Notes: generated by a model from the letters alone, not told the origin. DNA of 64,000 nt from Stomoxys calcitrans (GCF_963082655.1 NC_081553.1:155225441-155289440), one strand, 5' to 3'; shown: positions 26,208-38,905, counted from the stretch's first letter. Program-made: numbers and translations.

Positions 26208-28000
26208 TTAATTAAAATGATTATAAATCAAAGATTTGAACTGTCGTTCATTACTTATAATTTGAATACTATTGGGAAGATTATTCCAGAGACGTATAGC
26301 ATTAACAAAGAACTGTTGTTTAGATACACGATATTGATGACGTATTACTTGTTTACCTCTTGTAGAGTTAGCAAAACGCAAAACAGAAGCCAGATATGAC
26401 GGTTCATTGGTATAAATTATCTTGTGGATCATTTGCAACAAGCGTATCTTAAGGAACGAGTTAAAAGAGACACCATATACTTGTCTGGCAAAGTCAGATA
26501 TCCGGTCTCTTCTACGCAAACCAAAAATGTATCTAACGACATCGTTAAAGGCCACGTGCAATTTATTCCTATGAGTTACATCACAACCGTAAAAAACCTC
26601 GCAAGAGTATAATAGTTTCGGCAGAATAAATGTCCTAGCCAAAAGCATTCTTATTGACAAAGGGGTATACTGTCGACTCATATATAAGTTTCGTAAAACG
26701 CCGTAGGTCCTGGCCACTGTCATACTGACATGATTCTTCCATGAAAGTGTATCATCAAACTCCAAACCAAGGTTTCTTGCAGATGAAACAATCTCAATTG
26801 GGGCTCCAGCAATTGCCACATCAAGATTGGGCGGCATTGTCACCCGATTCCTACCAATTACAAGGCACTTTGACTTTATTGGATTTAAAAGTAGTCCGTT
26901 GGCGTTTGCCCATGTGTTTATCCTATCCAAGTCATTATTTAGTCGAAGTACGCCATCGATCAACCTCCCCGGCGAGGAGCTCATATACAGCTGTACGTCG
27001 TCGGCATACATATGAATACCACAGTTGCGCAACTGTCCAGGAAGGTCATTGCTATATAAGGAAAAAAGGAGTGGGCCCAATACAGACCCCTGTGGAACAC
27101 CTCTTGAGACTGGAAGATAACTAGAACAGCGGCTATCAACACATACCGATTGGCTTCTATTCGTAAGATAGGAGTATATAAGATCCGTTGTTCTTTCAGA
27201 AAATTTAAATAAATGTTTCAGTTTAAGCAAAGTATATTGGGATCAACGGAATCAAAAGCTTGCGAATGATCTAAAAGAACAAGAAAGGCAACTTTATCGC
27301 TGTCAATATCACTCCTTACATCTTCAACTACTTTCAAAAGTGCAGTAGTTCAACTGTGCTTTGGCCGGAAACCAGATTGAAAATCTGTTAGCAGGGAATT
27401 ATTCGCAATATATTCAGATATTTTCCGGTTGACTAGAGTCTCAAATATCTTAGAGACGAATGGAAGTATTGCTATTGGCCTAAATTCCTGGTTATTCTTT
27501 GGTATTGGGACTATCCTTGCCCGTTTCCAAGACTGTGGATAGCAACTCCTTAAAATAATATTGTTAAAAAGATGGCACATATACGGAAGAATAAAGGGTA
27601 GAATTATCCTAAAAAATCTTGGGTCAATACCATCAGAACCAATGGCATTAGACTTAATTGATTCTACAGCGCTAACGATATCGCTTTGTTCAAAACGCTC
27701 AAGATCAAAACGTAGGTCTGGTGAGGTGTTGTTACTACTACGGTTTACGTTACTGAATTCACTGTCGTAGAAATGTACGTTTGGCTCAGGAAAAGGTATG
27801 TTCAAGAAACTCCTATTAATCTCATCTAAATCAACATGTCTATCAATTGATGCATTATCACTTCGTATTCCAATTGACTTAATATGTCTCCAAGTATCTT
27901 TCGTGTTCAATGCCTCTTGAAATTTACGACTAAAATAAGCTATTTTCTTCGTCTTTATACAAGAAGTGGTTTGATTCCTCGCACGCTTGTAATCATTCGG
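26208..28000 (-). pseudogene. LINE reverse transcriptase, nearly open
   Basis: The upper part (27910-27350) carries the fingers, 'FRPIAILPFVSKIFETLVNR' and 'TDFQSGFRPKHS'. An in-frame TGA follows at once. After about 120 bp that still encode 'AFDSVDP', the frame shifts by one near 27232. The lower part (27230-26208) has 'VPQGSVLGPLLF', an intact 'YADDVQLY' catalytic block, and the thumb and C-terminal domain ('LWNNLPNSIQ'). One stop and one frameshift over about 1.8 kb indicate a fairly recent insertion. No RNase H follows, consistent with the Jockey/CR1 group; the exact clade is not settled. The endonuclease and ORF1 are absent through 5' truncation. Confidence 0.85.
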
Positions 28001-28003
28001 TTA

Positions 28004-29084
28004 AAGTAACTGAATGGCTGACTGAAATCGTAGTTGAGCTAACTCTTAGTCTGTGCTCCGTTACGAATTTTCAAATAATAATTAGAGGCAAAACAAATTT
28101 ATTTTTGATGCAAATGATTGGCACAACCAATAGATTGATTACGAACATCCATTTAATGCTTTCAATAGTACCGTAATCAAGTTAACTACTGAACTAAGCA
28201 AATGACTGATATTTCATGCTAACAAATAATAATTAATTACAATTATCATCAATTTATACCTATAATCAAATCCCAACTAATGATTTCTCTGGGTGTAACA
28301 TATTATTTTGTATAAACTGTTCTCCATTTGCCTATTTTAATCCCAAACAAAACGTTTTGCAATAAAAACCGTAATAGGTACTTTATTCGTTTTCGGCTTC
28401 ATATGATACATATTTTTTACTAAAAGCTGACTAATGTTAGACGAGTACACAAAACAAATGAATGATTAATCTAAACATATCTAATAGGGATAATTGGTAA
28501 AAGATAGCGGAAAAGAATTGCCGCAGGATCATTAAGAAATATGGCATATTATTCGAGGAATACGAAGAATATGCCATATATAAGAATATGGTGAAATGCT
28601 ACCCAACTGCGCGTGTACAATATAATTACAGGTAGTTTCCAATGGCAGTATCGCCACGAACCCTCACGGCAAGTTTCAACCAAAAGAAATTTTTTTGCAG
28701 CACAGGTAAAAAATTGTCAATAATTGACCATAAAAACAAGCCGATTTTGCTTTGTAAATGAGAACTCCTTTAAGAAGTTTATAAATATCAATTCTCCTCT
28801 ATATTTTCAAGTCATAAACCAAACTTTAAACTCATTTTCAATATTTTAGGTAAATAAATGTGGTTAACAAATTAAGAAGAATCATTTTCAAGTGCATATG
28901 ACGATTGAATTAAGAAATTTGTAATTACATAAAGAAAATCTTGTGTAAAATTTCCAATTTTTCCTCGTTTTATACAAAATTTTACCAAATTATATTAAAA
29001 TTGATTTACTTAATTGGAATAAGCTTTTTAATTAATTCAATAAACCACTGTTTGCTGAGTGTGGTAGTAAAATATTACTTTACT
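28004..29084. other. No gene recognised
   Basis: AT-rich sequence with no coding or repeat unit that I can identify. Confidence 0.45.
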
Positions 29085-31225
29085 TTAATTGGCTATGACA
29101 GAATATTTGTTCCACTAGCCGATCGTAGAATAGCGTTCCAAGCGCCTCGATCTTCTGCGCTCATTCTAAAATATTTGACACCAAGTTTCGAGGTGTCTCC
29201 CACCACTTGATCTTTCCATTGGGCTTTTGGTCTTCCCGGTTTGCATATACCACCGTGTTTGCCTTCAAAAGACTTCTATTCTGGAGCTTCTTTATCCATT
29301 CTGACAATATGACCTAGCCAACGCAGCCGTTGTAATTTGATGCGTGTAACTATGCATTCTTCGTCATACAGCTCGTGGTTCATACGTCGCCTATATTCTT
29401 CATTAACGCAAACTGGTCCATATATTTTACTAAAATTTTTCTCTCAAATACTCCAAGCACTACTTACTAAGTCAAAAGTAGCATCTGTTTGCCAGTATTA
29501 TTCTTCGGTTTATCTCAAAACTGGTGTTATTCGTTTCGGCTACGGTGATGCCAAGGTAGATAAAGTTACTGACTTTCTCCCAACTTTCTCCACTTTCTTT
29601 ATCTGGTCGGTTGTACAAGGCGTTTTGGGAGTTGAAACCATCCATTTCGTCTTATCTCCATTTACTGCCAGACCCATTTTCACTGACTCTCTTTCGATTC
29701 TTTCAAAGGCTGCAGTTACTACTTCCGGTGACCGACTTATGACATCGATGTCATCGGCTTAGGGGAGTAGCATGTGCTCCCTCGTGATTAGTGTGACATA
29801 TCTATTCACATCTGCATCTCGTATAATCTTCTCCAGCAGGATATTAAAGAGATCACACGATAGGCTGTCTCCTTGTCCGAAACCTCGTTTGGTATTACAT
29901 GATTCGGAGAGATTCTTTCCTATTCTTACTGAGGAACGCGTATCAGCAAGTGTCATCCTGCAGAGTTTTATTAATTTTGCAGGGATACCAAACTCAGACA
30001 TGGCTTGGAATATCTTTGAACGCAAAGGAGTATCGAAAGCGGCTTTGTAGTCAACAAAGAGATGATAGGTGTTGATTTTTCCTTCGCGGGTGTTTTCCAG
30101 GATTTGGCGCAGTGTGAATATCTGGTCCAGGGTGGATTAACCCTAAGCCGCATTTATAGGGCCCAATTATTTCATTTAATTTAGGTTTTAATCTTTCACA
30201 GTATGCTTGAGAGTATCTTGTATGCGATGGGGAGGAGACGTATTCCTCTCTAGTTGGCACATTCCGTCTTGTCTCCTTTCTTGTGTACGGGACATAGTAT
30301 GCTGAGGTTCCAATCATCGGGTATGCGTTCTTCTAGCCAGATTACGCAGATAAGCTGATGCATACGTCTTATCAGCGTTACGCCTCCGGTCTTAAATAGT
30401 TCAGCGGGTAACCCGCCGGCTCCTGCTGTCTTGTTGTTCTTTAGTCCGGTTACTGCTACTTTGACCTCATTCTGACTAGGAAGTAAACATTCTATACCAT
30501 CATCAGGGATTGGCTCTGCGGTATCCTCTTCGCCGCCAACATCGGACACTAGCAGTTGCGTAAAATGTTCTTTCCATAAACTCAGCATGTTATCTGTGTC
30601 AGTTACCAGATTTCCTTCTTTGTCTCTGCAGGAGGATGTGCCTGCACCAAAGCCATCGGTTTGATGTTTAATTCTTTGGCAGAATTTCCGGACTTCATTC
30701 TGACTCCTGTACATCTCAATCCGATCACACTCACATCCTTCCATTTCCTTTTTCTTTTTGCGGAATAGACGTTTCTCCTCTCTCCTTTTCTCCCGATATC
30801 TCTCCTTCATCTGGCGCGTTGCTACTGATTGCAGGGTTGCGCTATATGCCGCATTCTTGGCTTCAGTAGCATCTCAACACTCTTGGTGGTACCATGTTTT
30901 TTGGGGAAGGCTTCCGGTACCCAAGTACAGATTTCGCGATATTTTCCATGGAGTGGGCAATAGTTTGCCACTGCGCCATTATATCATCGGAACAAGGAAT
31001 GCTTTCATCAAGCAGTTGGGTCAGTCGAGTGAAGTATGCCGCTGCCATTTGTTGTGTTTGCAGCTTTTCAATGTCCAACTTCTGTGTAGTGTCATATCGT
31101 CTTTCCTCGCCATGTTCAAACGGGTGCGAACCTTTGCTGCAACAAGGTAATGATCCGAATCTATTGTATATTCGCCCAACGGATCGATCGTACATATAAC
31201 ACGCTGGATGGAATGCCTTCCATCT
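29085..31225 (-). pseudogene. RTE-type LINE, 5'-truncated
   Basis: Minus-strand order: the end of the APE endonuclease ('IDSDHYLVAAKVRTRL' near 31165-31120, with the SDH motif); a linker ('AAYFTRLTQLLDESI'); a charged segment; then RT fingers at 30810-30250 ('LKNNKTAGAGGLPAELFK', 'WLEERIPDDWN', 'CPVHKKGD'). 30025-29760 carries 'MSEFGIPAKLIKLCRM' and 'GFGQGDSLSCDLFNILLE'. The catalytic YADD is lost at a stop near 29760. The 3' part continues to 29085. Several frameshifts and stops. Three shorter relatives lie at 15965, 17905 and 24922, all on the same strand. Confidence 0.85.
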
Positions 31226-32055
31226 ATGGCAGTAAAATATACCGTTGTTTTTTTAAAAATTGCATTATTTCAAAGTAAAATATTATAAATCTGTTCCATT
31301 TTACATGATTATGGACAATACAACAAAAATATAGCAAAATCATAAATTCAAGTAAAATAATTGGAACATTTGAATAGACATGATGAAAGTTCACAAAATT
31401 TTAGTGTAAGCAAAAGTTAAGAGAAACCCAAAAATAGCAAAACTATCCGAGCAATGTCCTTGAGTGTTAAAGAAGGAGCCAAGGTATGGCCTATAACGAA
31501 TTTGCAATTTCACCTCACTATATAACTATAAAGGGCAAGCTGAGGTCAAAAAGATATTGCTGAAATATTAAGAGACGTCGAAAATGCCGAAATTCGAGCC
31601 GAAAATACGTTTACAAATGCTGACAGCACTATTCGTAGACAAGCCTTTAATATCCTTGATTTGGCTGTAAGACCGACAAACCCTTTTTACTGATACGTCG
31701 CATTTGAAACGAACATAAATAAAAGATATGAAGGACTGGTCAAAAAGATATGATGGAGTGGATGTTAACTGTTCACATTTTTGGGCCTAGAAATATATCA
31801 TTAAAGAGTATTGATGACTTTTATTATTAAATCCGCAATCGTCGAAGGGAAAAACACTTTGTTAATCATTTTCATAGTCAATGTTGTGGGGAGCCATAAC
31901 GCAATGGATCCTTACACAGGATAAAGGTATTATTAATGGAATATGTTGCAAGAACTTCGTTGTCAATTAAGAATACTATAATAATAATATCTGAATTTAA
32001 CCTTCATGTCTATGCTTCTTTAAATTAGGATGTTAATTTGACTAGAACACTCAAA
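31226..32055. other. No gene recognised
   Basis: AT-rich. 31450-31850 has longer GC-balanced stretches that might be an old transposase relic, but I could not read a family signature. Confidence 0.35.
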
Positions 32056-32666
32056 TAAAGGGTGATTTTTTTGAGGTTAGGATTTTCATGCATTAGTATT
32101 TGACAGATCACGTGGGATTTCAGACATGGTGTCAAAGAGAAAGATGCTCAGTATGCTTTGACATTTCATCATGAATAGACTTACTAACGAGCAACGCTTG
32201 CAAATCATTTTCAGTGAATGGGCCCTAGAAAAGTTGGCAGAAAATCCGCTTTTTTATCGACAAATTTTGTTCAGCGATGAGGCTCATTTCTGGTTGAATG
32301 GCTACGTAAATAAGCAAAATTGCCGCATTTGGAGTGAAGAGCAACCAGAAGCCGTTCAAGAACTGCCCATGCATCCCGAAAAATGCCCTGTTTGGTGTGG
32401 TTTGTACGCTGGTGGAATCATTGGACCGTATTTTTTCAAAGATGCTGTTGGACGCAACGTTACGATGAATGAACACATTTCGAACCGAACACTGATTTTG
32501 GTAATAAAATTCAATGATTTGCAAGCGTTGCTCGTTAGTAAGTCTATTTATGATGAAATGTCAAAGCATACTGAGCATCTTTCTCTTTGACACCATGTCT
32601 GAAATCCCACGTGATCTGTCAAATACTAATGCATGAAAATCCTAACCTCAAAAAAATCACCCTTTA
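32056..32666. mobile_element. Fold-back Tc1/mariner derivative
   Basis: It is flanked by TA at 32056-32057 and 32665-32666. The left arm (32058-32209) and right arm (32513-32664) are 152-bp inverted repeats starting AAGGGTGATTTTTTTGAGG. They differ at one base (G/A at the arm's ATG versus ATA). The arms include both the terminal repeat and the first codons of the transposase, so the right end is a copy of the left end. The interior is a deleted transposase. Confidence 0.88.
32171..32455 (+). pseudogene. Tc1/mariner transposase, internally deleted
   Basis: Starts 'MNRLTNEQRLQII', then jumps to 'FSEWALEKLAENPLFYRQ' and the catalytic block 'ILFSDEAHFWLNGYVNKQNC', followed by 'VWCGLYAGGIIGPYFFKDA'. 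The DNA-binding region between is gone, and the second half of the catalytic domain is absent. On the minus strand, 32512-32464 encodes 'EFYYQNQCSVRNVF', the missing N-terminal continuation in inverted orientation. The relic at 57.2 kb belongs to the same family. Confidence 0.85.
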
Positions 32667-32940
32667 TTTTAATTGAATTTTTGATTTATGTTGTCTTTGC
32701 TGCATTATCCTTACTTGCAAATATAAAAGGGAAGGATTTTTAATATACTATCTTGAAATTAGACAAGTTTTGTAAGACAACAATATACTTTACTGCCACT
32801 AAAATTTTGAGAACATTATAATTTAATAATTAAATAATCGGTCGCCAAAATGATTTTGTCTAAAGAAAAAATTAAATTAAATTTATTCTGCACAAAGAAC
32901 ACAGTTACATTTTTAAAATGACAAAATTTCATATTTATAA
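32667..32940. other. No gene seen
   Basis: AT-rich spacer. A short hydrophobic open frame from 32965 is part of the next repeat. Confidence 0.4.
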
Positions 32941-34870
32941 TCTTATATACATATAAAAATCAATTTGTATTTGTTTGTAGGTTTGTTTGTTTGTGTGTTC
33001 CTTATAGACTCAGAAACGGCTGAACCGATTTTCTTGAAATTTTCACAGATGGTGCATAATGATCCCGTGGTGAATAGCGTACTACATTTTTTGATATCTA
33101 AAGGGGGGGGGACTCTCCCCCTTACCCAAATTTTCAGAAACGCCAGATCTCGGAGATGGGAGGTGCGATTTAAGCGAAATTTTGTGTGCTCTCATATAGT
33201 ACCCTAAAAATAAAAATTTGGTATCCAAATTTCCCATGGGGTACCTAGGGGGGCTGCCTCACCCTAAAACCTACCAAACATATATTTAGACCAATCACGA
33301 CAATATAGGACTCAAATGAAAGGTATTTTGGATAAGAAAACGTATCTGATATCCAATTGTCGAACCAAGTGCTAGGGGGACCACCCAACCCCCAAAACAC
33401 CCTCAAATCGGACATATTTACCGACCATGGCAATATGGGACTCAAATGAAACGCATTTGCGAGTAGAATACGAATCTGATATCCAAATGTGGGACCACGT
33501 TTCTGGGGGTCCACCCCTTTCCCAAAACACCCCACAAACAGGAATTATATACTGACCATGGCAATGTGGGGCTTAATTAAAAGGTATTTGAGTGAAAAAT
33601 TAGAATCTGATATCCAAATATGAGACCAAGTGTTTAGGGGGCCGCCTCTCCCCCATAGGGGACACATTTACGACCATAGCCACATGGGGCTCAAATGAAA
33701 GGTCTTTGGGAGTAAAGCACTAATCTGATATCAATATTCGGGAAAAGAGTCTACGGGGCCACCCCACCCCCACAACACCACCTAACACCCAAAACACCCC
33801 TAAATCGGACATATTTACCGATCATGGCAATATGCGACTCAAATGAAACGTTTTTGCGAGTAGAATACGAATCAGATATTCAAATGTGGGACCACGTTTC
33901 TGGGGGGTGGATCCCTTCCCCAAAAGACCCCCCAAACAGGACCTATTTACTGACAATGGGAATATGGTGCTTAAATAAACGGTATTTGAGTGTAGAATTA
34001 GAATCTGATATCCAAATATGGGACCAAGTGTTTGGGGGGCCGCCTCTCCCCAAAAACATCCCCCAAAGGGGACAAATTTACGACCATAGCAATATAGGGT
34101 TCAAACTAAAGGTCTTTGGGAGTAAAGCACGAATCTGATATCAATATTTGGGAAAAGTGTCTATGGGGCCACCCCACCCCCACAACACCACCCAAATAGT
34201 ATTTGCTGACTTTTGCAATAAGGCGTTTAAATGAGATTTGAAAACGAATTTGATATCCAATTTTGAGGCCAACGGCAATATGGGGTTCAAATAAATGATA
34301 TATAGATATATGAGAATAGAGCACGTTGCTGATATTTTTTCCAGACTTAGTGTTTGGGGGACCACCCCAATCGCTAAAACACCCCTAAATCGGGCATATT
34401 TACCGACTATGTCAATGTGGAGATTGAGTGAAAGGTATTGGGGGGGTAGAGCAAGAATTGATACCCACTTTCGGGACCAATTTTCTGGGGGCCAACCCCT
34501 TTCCCAAAATACCCCACAAGCAGCAATTTTTTAGTGACCATCGAAAAATGGGGCTCAAATAAAAGTATTTGGAATAGAATACGAATTTGATATCCAAATT
34601 TAGGGCCAAGTACAATATTTAGGGCATCACCCTTTTCCCAAAACACCCCGCAAAGGGTAAAAATTTTTCGACCATGCCAATATGTGCTATTTAAGATTAG
34701 AAAACGAATTTGATAACCTATTTTGGGCCATATGTTTGGGGGACGCCTCATCGTGTAAACTCCCCTAAACCAATGGCAATATGGGGTTTAAATAAATGGT
34801 TTTTGAAAGAAGAGCACGATGCTGATATTTTTTCAGGGCCAAGTGCCTGGGGGACCGCAAACACCCCTAA
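32941..34870 (+). mobile_element. Non-autonomous Helitron-like element, copy C
   Basis: The 5' end reads A|TCTTATATACATATAAAAATC, matching the minus-strand 5' end of copy A, with A flanking. A GTTTGTTTG run and 'cagaaacggctgaaccgat' follow, then units of about 130 bp. It breaks off near 34870, about 330 bp short of the CTAG end. Some units recur within the copy (33420-33520 versus 33820-33920), suggesting expansion by unequal exchange. Confidence 0.65.
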
Positions 34871-34879
34871 ATATTTTAA

Positions 34880-35395
34880 ATACCAAACTTCTTCAAAAAA
34901 AATTTTAAAGAAAACATTTTAATTACATTTTTCGAAAGAAAATTTGTTTTAAAAACAAATTTCATAAAATTTTTTCTAAAGACAAATTTTTAATGAATTT
35001 TTTTGAATAAGAACTAAAGACAAGATTTTTCTAAGACAAAATTCCAGTAAAAATTAGCATTTTGTGACACTACATTTTGCATAAACATTTTTAAAGCCTT
35101 TTTATTATGCTTATCTGTCCCAAACAACATTTTCCAAAAGTTTTTTCCATTGACAAATTTCAAAATACATTTTAAAGAAAAAATTTTAACCCATACCATG
35201 ACCCTCAATTCCGTTGCCGATTTTGATGAGATTTTATATATTCATAGTTTATAGAATTTATATTGACGTAGCAATTTTTTAAATATTCCGAACTTTAAAA
35301 AAAAAAATTATCTTCTAAGCCCCTATGCATTAACAAAAAAAAAAAAAAAAAAAACAAAACAAAACAAAAAAAATTTTAATATTTTAGCGCACAAT
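34880..35395 (+). repeat. AT-rich dispersed repeat, copy 2, and poly-A
   Basis: Same phrases as copy 1 at 12.2 kb: 'attatgcttatctgtccc' near 35103 and 'tttatattgacgtag' near 35258. An A-rich stretch follows at 35336-35372. Confidence 0.55.
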
Positions 35396-36850
35396 TAGTC
35401 GTCAGACTAATTAATGAGGAAGAGACAGATAAACCAGAGGGATGTACAGTTCTTCCCCAGCCATTAAGTAAAGGTGGTGTTTTCGACCTGGATTGCTAAG
35501 CTTACAAGCAGACCGAGAAAGCGATCCAAGGCACAACGCTGGAAAAGATAAACCTAACATTCCAAGCACTTCTACGGAAACTGGAAACAGAATCAGATCT
35601 CCCGAAGAGCGTAACACTGGTAAAATGCTGAAGAAGAAAAAGAGCTCCCCGCTTTCAAATACTCCTGGAAAACGAAGCCAGCAATCCCGCAATGGAGACT
35701 CTAGACAGTGTCCTGCGGAGGTAGACAAAGAACAGCAACGAAGGAAGCGCCTCTTACGCCAGAGTATAAAGAAAGCACAACAGAGATGAGCTGACTAATG
35801 CAGTCATCAATATCGGCAGTGCATCCGGTAGGATTCCACCAGATCATCGGTCCCAAGTGGAGGATCTGATTAACGAGCGGATTTTCGAACATGAGGGTCC
35901 ACCCATACAAATGATGAGCTGCGAGTACGCTGCGTTTTGCGTCGGCGGAATGCATTGATACCTTCAAACAGCTCGTCAGAGGTATCCGCGCTTCCTGGGA
36001 GGGAGCTAAGCTGAGCCTAGTGAGAAAGATAGACATCCCCCAGCTCACGAAGGCAACGGTCTTCATCAAGGGACGGGACAGTATATTTGCGACGGCACGG
36101 GATAATTGGGCAAGCAAAACCAAAGTTTGGTCACAAAGAAGTGGGAGATCTTCTGCAGGAGGAGTAAGAAACCCTCCTTGTGGTTGGGATTGATCAAGTC
36201 TCCGTGAAGAGTTTGGCCAAGACTAAAGGCATGGCGCATTACGGGAGCAAAGCTGTCTTTTCAAGATTGAGAAGAATAGGATAGGCAGAAATCCTCATAT
36301 TGAGACATCAGACCGTGTAGTGGCAGGTGACTCAAAACCGCCCAACGAACAGGGGACTGACGACGAGACAATCACCGCCTCTCTCAATATTGGAACGAAT
36401 AGGGTAAGCGCAGATCCTAATACTAAAATATCAGGCAGTAAAGTGGCGAGACAACCAACACAGCCTAACAAACAGGGACCCGACGACGAACCCATCACCG
36501 ACTTAAAGATTCGAAATACTGGAATAGGTAAAGATCCTAATATTGAAACATTAGACAACGCAGCGACAGGAGGCTCAATGCAACCCAACGAACATCAGGC
36601 AGTACAGGGAATGGACACCCAACACAGCTTAACGAAAAGAAAACAGACGATGGAACCATTACCGACTTTACAAAGAGTCGGAAGACTATACCAGGCAAAG
36701 AACCTAAAACGATGACATCAGGCAGTGCAGTGACAGGAAAGTCAATGCAGTCTAAAGAACAGGGAGAAGACGATGAGATCATCACCTACTCCCAAGATGC
36801 CCATCTACTGGAGGACCAATGATTGAGGTCATTCAGATAAGACAAATTTT
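35396..36850 (+). pseudogene. LINE family A, ORF1 region
   Basis: Plus-strand relic of a gag-like ORF1. 'EETDKPEGCTV' near 35417 matches the copy at 62530. The sequence continues with 'SASGRIPPDHRSQVEDLINE' near 35815-35875, matching 'CASGRIPPDRRTQERHLVND' at 63090. The 3' part (36300-36830) holds degenerate tandem units of about 120 bp encoding acidic 'PNEQGTDDET'-like peptides. Frameshifts and stops throughout. No RT follows; it ends against a SINE. Confidence 0.7.
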
Positions 36851-36859
36851 ATACGAATA

Positions 36860-37115
36860 ATAGAAATTATAAATGTAATTCAGAAGATTTACAATACAAA
36901 GGTCCCGAGTTCGTATCTCGGACCAGCAAAATGATTTTTAAGCATGAGGAACAATCATCGGATTTGTGGGGAGGTAGAAAAAATTAAAAATATTTTTCAT
37001 ACTGATAACGCCACAGCATTTCCCTCCTAGTGCTACTAAGTGGTGTCGCTTTCCCCAATAAAATAGAGGTCCCTTATCATTGAGTTTAACCTTGTGACGG
37101 ACAGCATATCATATC
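36860..37115 (+). mobile_element. tRNA-derived SINE, variant
   Basis: A B-box-like 'gagttcgtatctcgg' lies at about 36907. The 3' portion 'gaggtcccttatcattgag' matches the body of SINE copy 1 ('gaggccccttatcattgcg'). It ends at a short ATC-rich run ('atatcatatcatatcatat'). Possibly a related SINE subfamily with a different tRNA head. Confidence 0.55.
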
Positions 37116-37379
37116 ATATCATATCCATGAGGATATGAGATAATGTTACCCGCAGTTTCTTAATGTCATTTTTATCAATACCAAGGTTATAATAATAATT
37201 TTTTTCTATTATTACAAATATGTGCTATGTTATATGTTATTCTAGAGCTTCATCGAATGTTGCATGTAATAACATTTGTACTACAGGTAACACTGTTAGT
37301 ATTTCTTTTGATAGCTCGTTATATCCATTATTTTACATGACAAAAATAATGACATGTACTTACCAAGTTTTTGCTTGTC
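37116..37379. other. No gene seen
   Basis: AT-rich spacer between a SINE and a LINE fragment. Confidence 0.4.
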
Positions 37380-38905
37380 ACAGTTGGTTGGTCTAAGGAA
37401 GGACTGCAGAAAACTCTTCAACAGAGCAAAAGCCACAAGAGCACCACACGATTAGGACATCTGTAACGTGGCAATTGGGATTAGGGGAAAATTTCCCAGT
37501 ACTCTAAGAGATAAACTTCAGGAAGATCTACGTTTAACAGCAATGTGGGCTACTGAAATTGGTCTATGTATAAATCGGCCTGAAAAGTCCACCTACTGCT
37601 CAATACTCAACCGGATCCAAAGTATAGCTTGTTTGTACATCACAGCCGCACTGAGGACGACACCATCTGATGCACTGAATTTAATGCTACATCTTATGCC
37701 TCTGGACACTGTGGCCACCCAAATTGCAGCAACCACTGCCGTGAGGTTAAGGGAGCTTTCTCATTGTTAATGTGGCGGCTATGGACACTGTGTTATCCTT
37801 GATACAATATCCAATGTTCCTGAGCCGCTGCTTGATAAAAATTACTGTACCACTATTCCTGATAGAACCGATTGGAACTACGATATCTCTGGTAACAGAA
37901 GTTACATAGACGGATGGTTCCAAACTAAACGACCAGGTAGGCTTTGGTGTGTACTCTAAAGATCTAGAACTGGTCATATCTCTAAAGATCTAGAACTGGT
38001 CATATCGAAAAGGTTACCCGACCACTACAGTGTGTATCAAGCGGAGATCCTTGCAATTAATTAAGTGGTGGAATGGCTAAGATATAATGTCATTACAACG
38101 ATTGGATAAATATCTTCTCAGCCAGCCAGGCAGCCATTAAATCCCTGGAGAAAATATTTCTGAACACAAAAACCGCCCCCGACTGTCGCAGAGCTCTCAA
38201 GGAGATGGCTGAACGGTTCAAAATTCACCTGTTCTTGGTGCCGGGCCACAAAGATATCCCAGGGAATTGTAAAGCGGATGAGCTTGAGAGACTTGGAACT
38301 ACCCTCCACATTCCAGGAAAACTAGAATTAGTATGCCTCTAGCGTAATGTAAACTAAGTTTTCTGTGCTGCGCCTGGCCATATCTCACCAATCTAAGTTT
38401 TCAGTATCAGGCCCGAAGGAAGACGAATGATAGATGGTCACAAAGAGGCGGCTATAACTATTTCCCAACTATGTGGTCTAATATAGACTTGAAAAGGTCT
38501 ACAGCTTTGCTGTCATTGGCTAGAACAGACGTCTCAGTTATTGTGTCAGTCATGACAAGTCACTGTCTAATCGGAAAAAATTCTGACAGACCGAAGGTTG
38601 CCAGCAACGACTTTTGCAGAAGCTGTGAGGACATCGAAGAAGAAGAGACTATAGAACAGCTTCTGTGTGTGTGTCCCGCACTGGCAGTCAGAAGGAGTTC
38701 CACATGAGGTTCTCATTTTTTTTGAAAACGTGTCTGATTTAGCGGATGTGAACATTCGCAAGTTATTAGGCTTTTTAAAGCAATCTGGATGGTTCAATGG
38801 TAGGAACTAGAAGGCATCTTCCTTCTTCTGTTCCTGTGGTATCACAATGGACGAAAACGTATAAGTGAGTCTGATGGCAGACTGACACTTAAACCTTACC
38901 TAATA
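37380..38905 (+). pseudogene. LINE family A, RT end to 3' tail
   Basis: Order: RT thumb remnant ('NRIQSIACLYITAALRTTPS' near 37605-37665). Then RNase H in broken frames: 'TDGSKLNDQVGFGVYSKDLE' around 37912-37971, and 'IFSASQAAIKSLEKIF' and 'HLFLVPGHKDIPGN' around 38110-38270. Then a CCHC knuckle ('CEDIEEEETIEQLLCVCP', about 38620). Then the tail 'aggaactagaaggcatcttc' at about 38802 and 'cttaaaccttacc'. RNase H downstream of RT places it in the I/LOA group. A 20-bp duplication ('tctctaaagatctagaac', 37957-37998) breaks the RNase H frame. Confidence 0.8.

Larger units (their letters stand above)
25549..28003 (-). mobile_element. 5'-truncated Jockey/CR1-like LINE with hexamer tail
   Basis: Minus-strand order: RT coding region (28000-26208), an A-rich 3' UTR (26207-25925), then the (TACAAA)n tract as a 3' tail. 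The start is cut near 28003, as expected for incomplete reverse transcription. No target-site duplication was found by eye. It is one of the least decayed elements in the window. Confidence 0.75.

Noticed and set aside
26741..27124. 127-codon plus-strand open frame
   Set aside because: It is antisense to the LINE reverse transcriptase, whose conserved motifs on the minus strand explain the openness.
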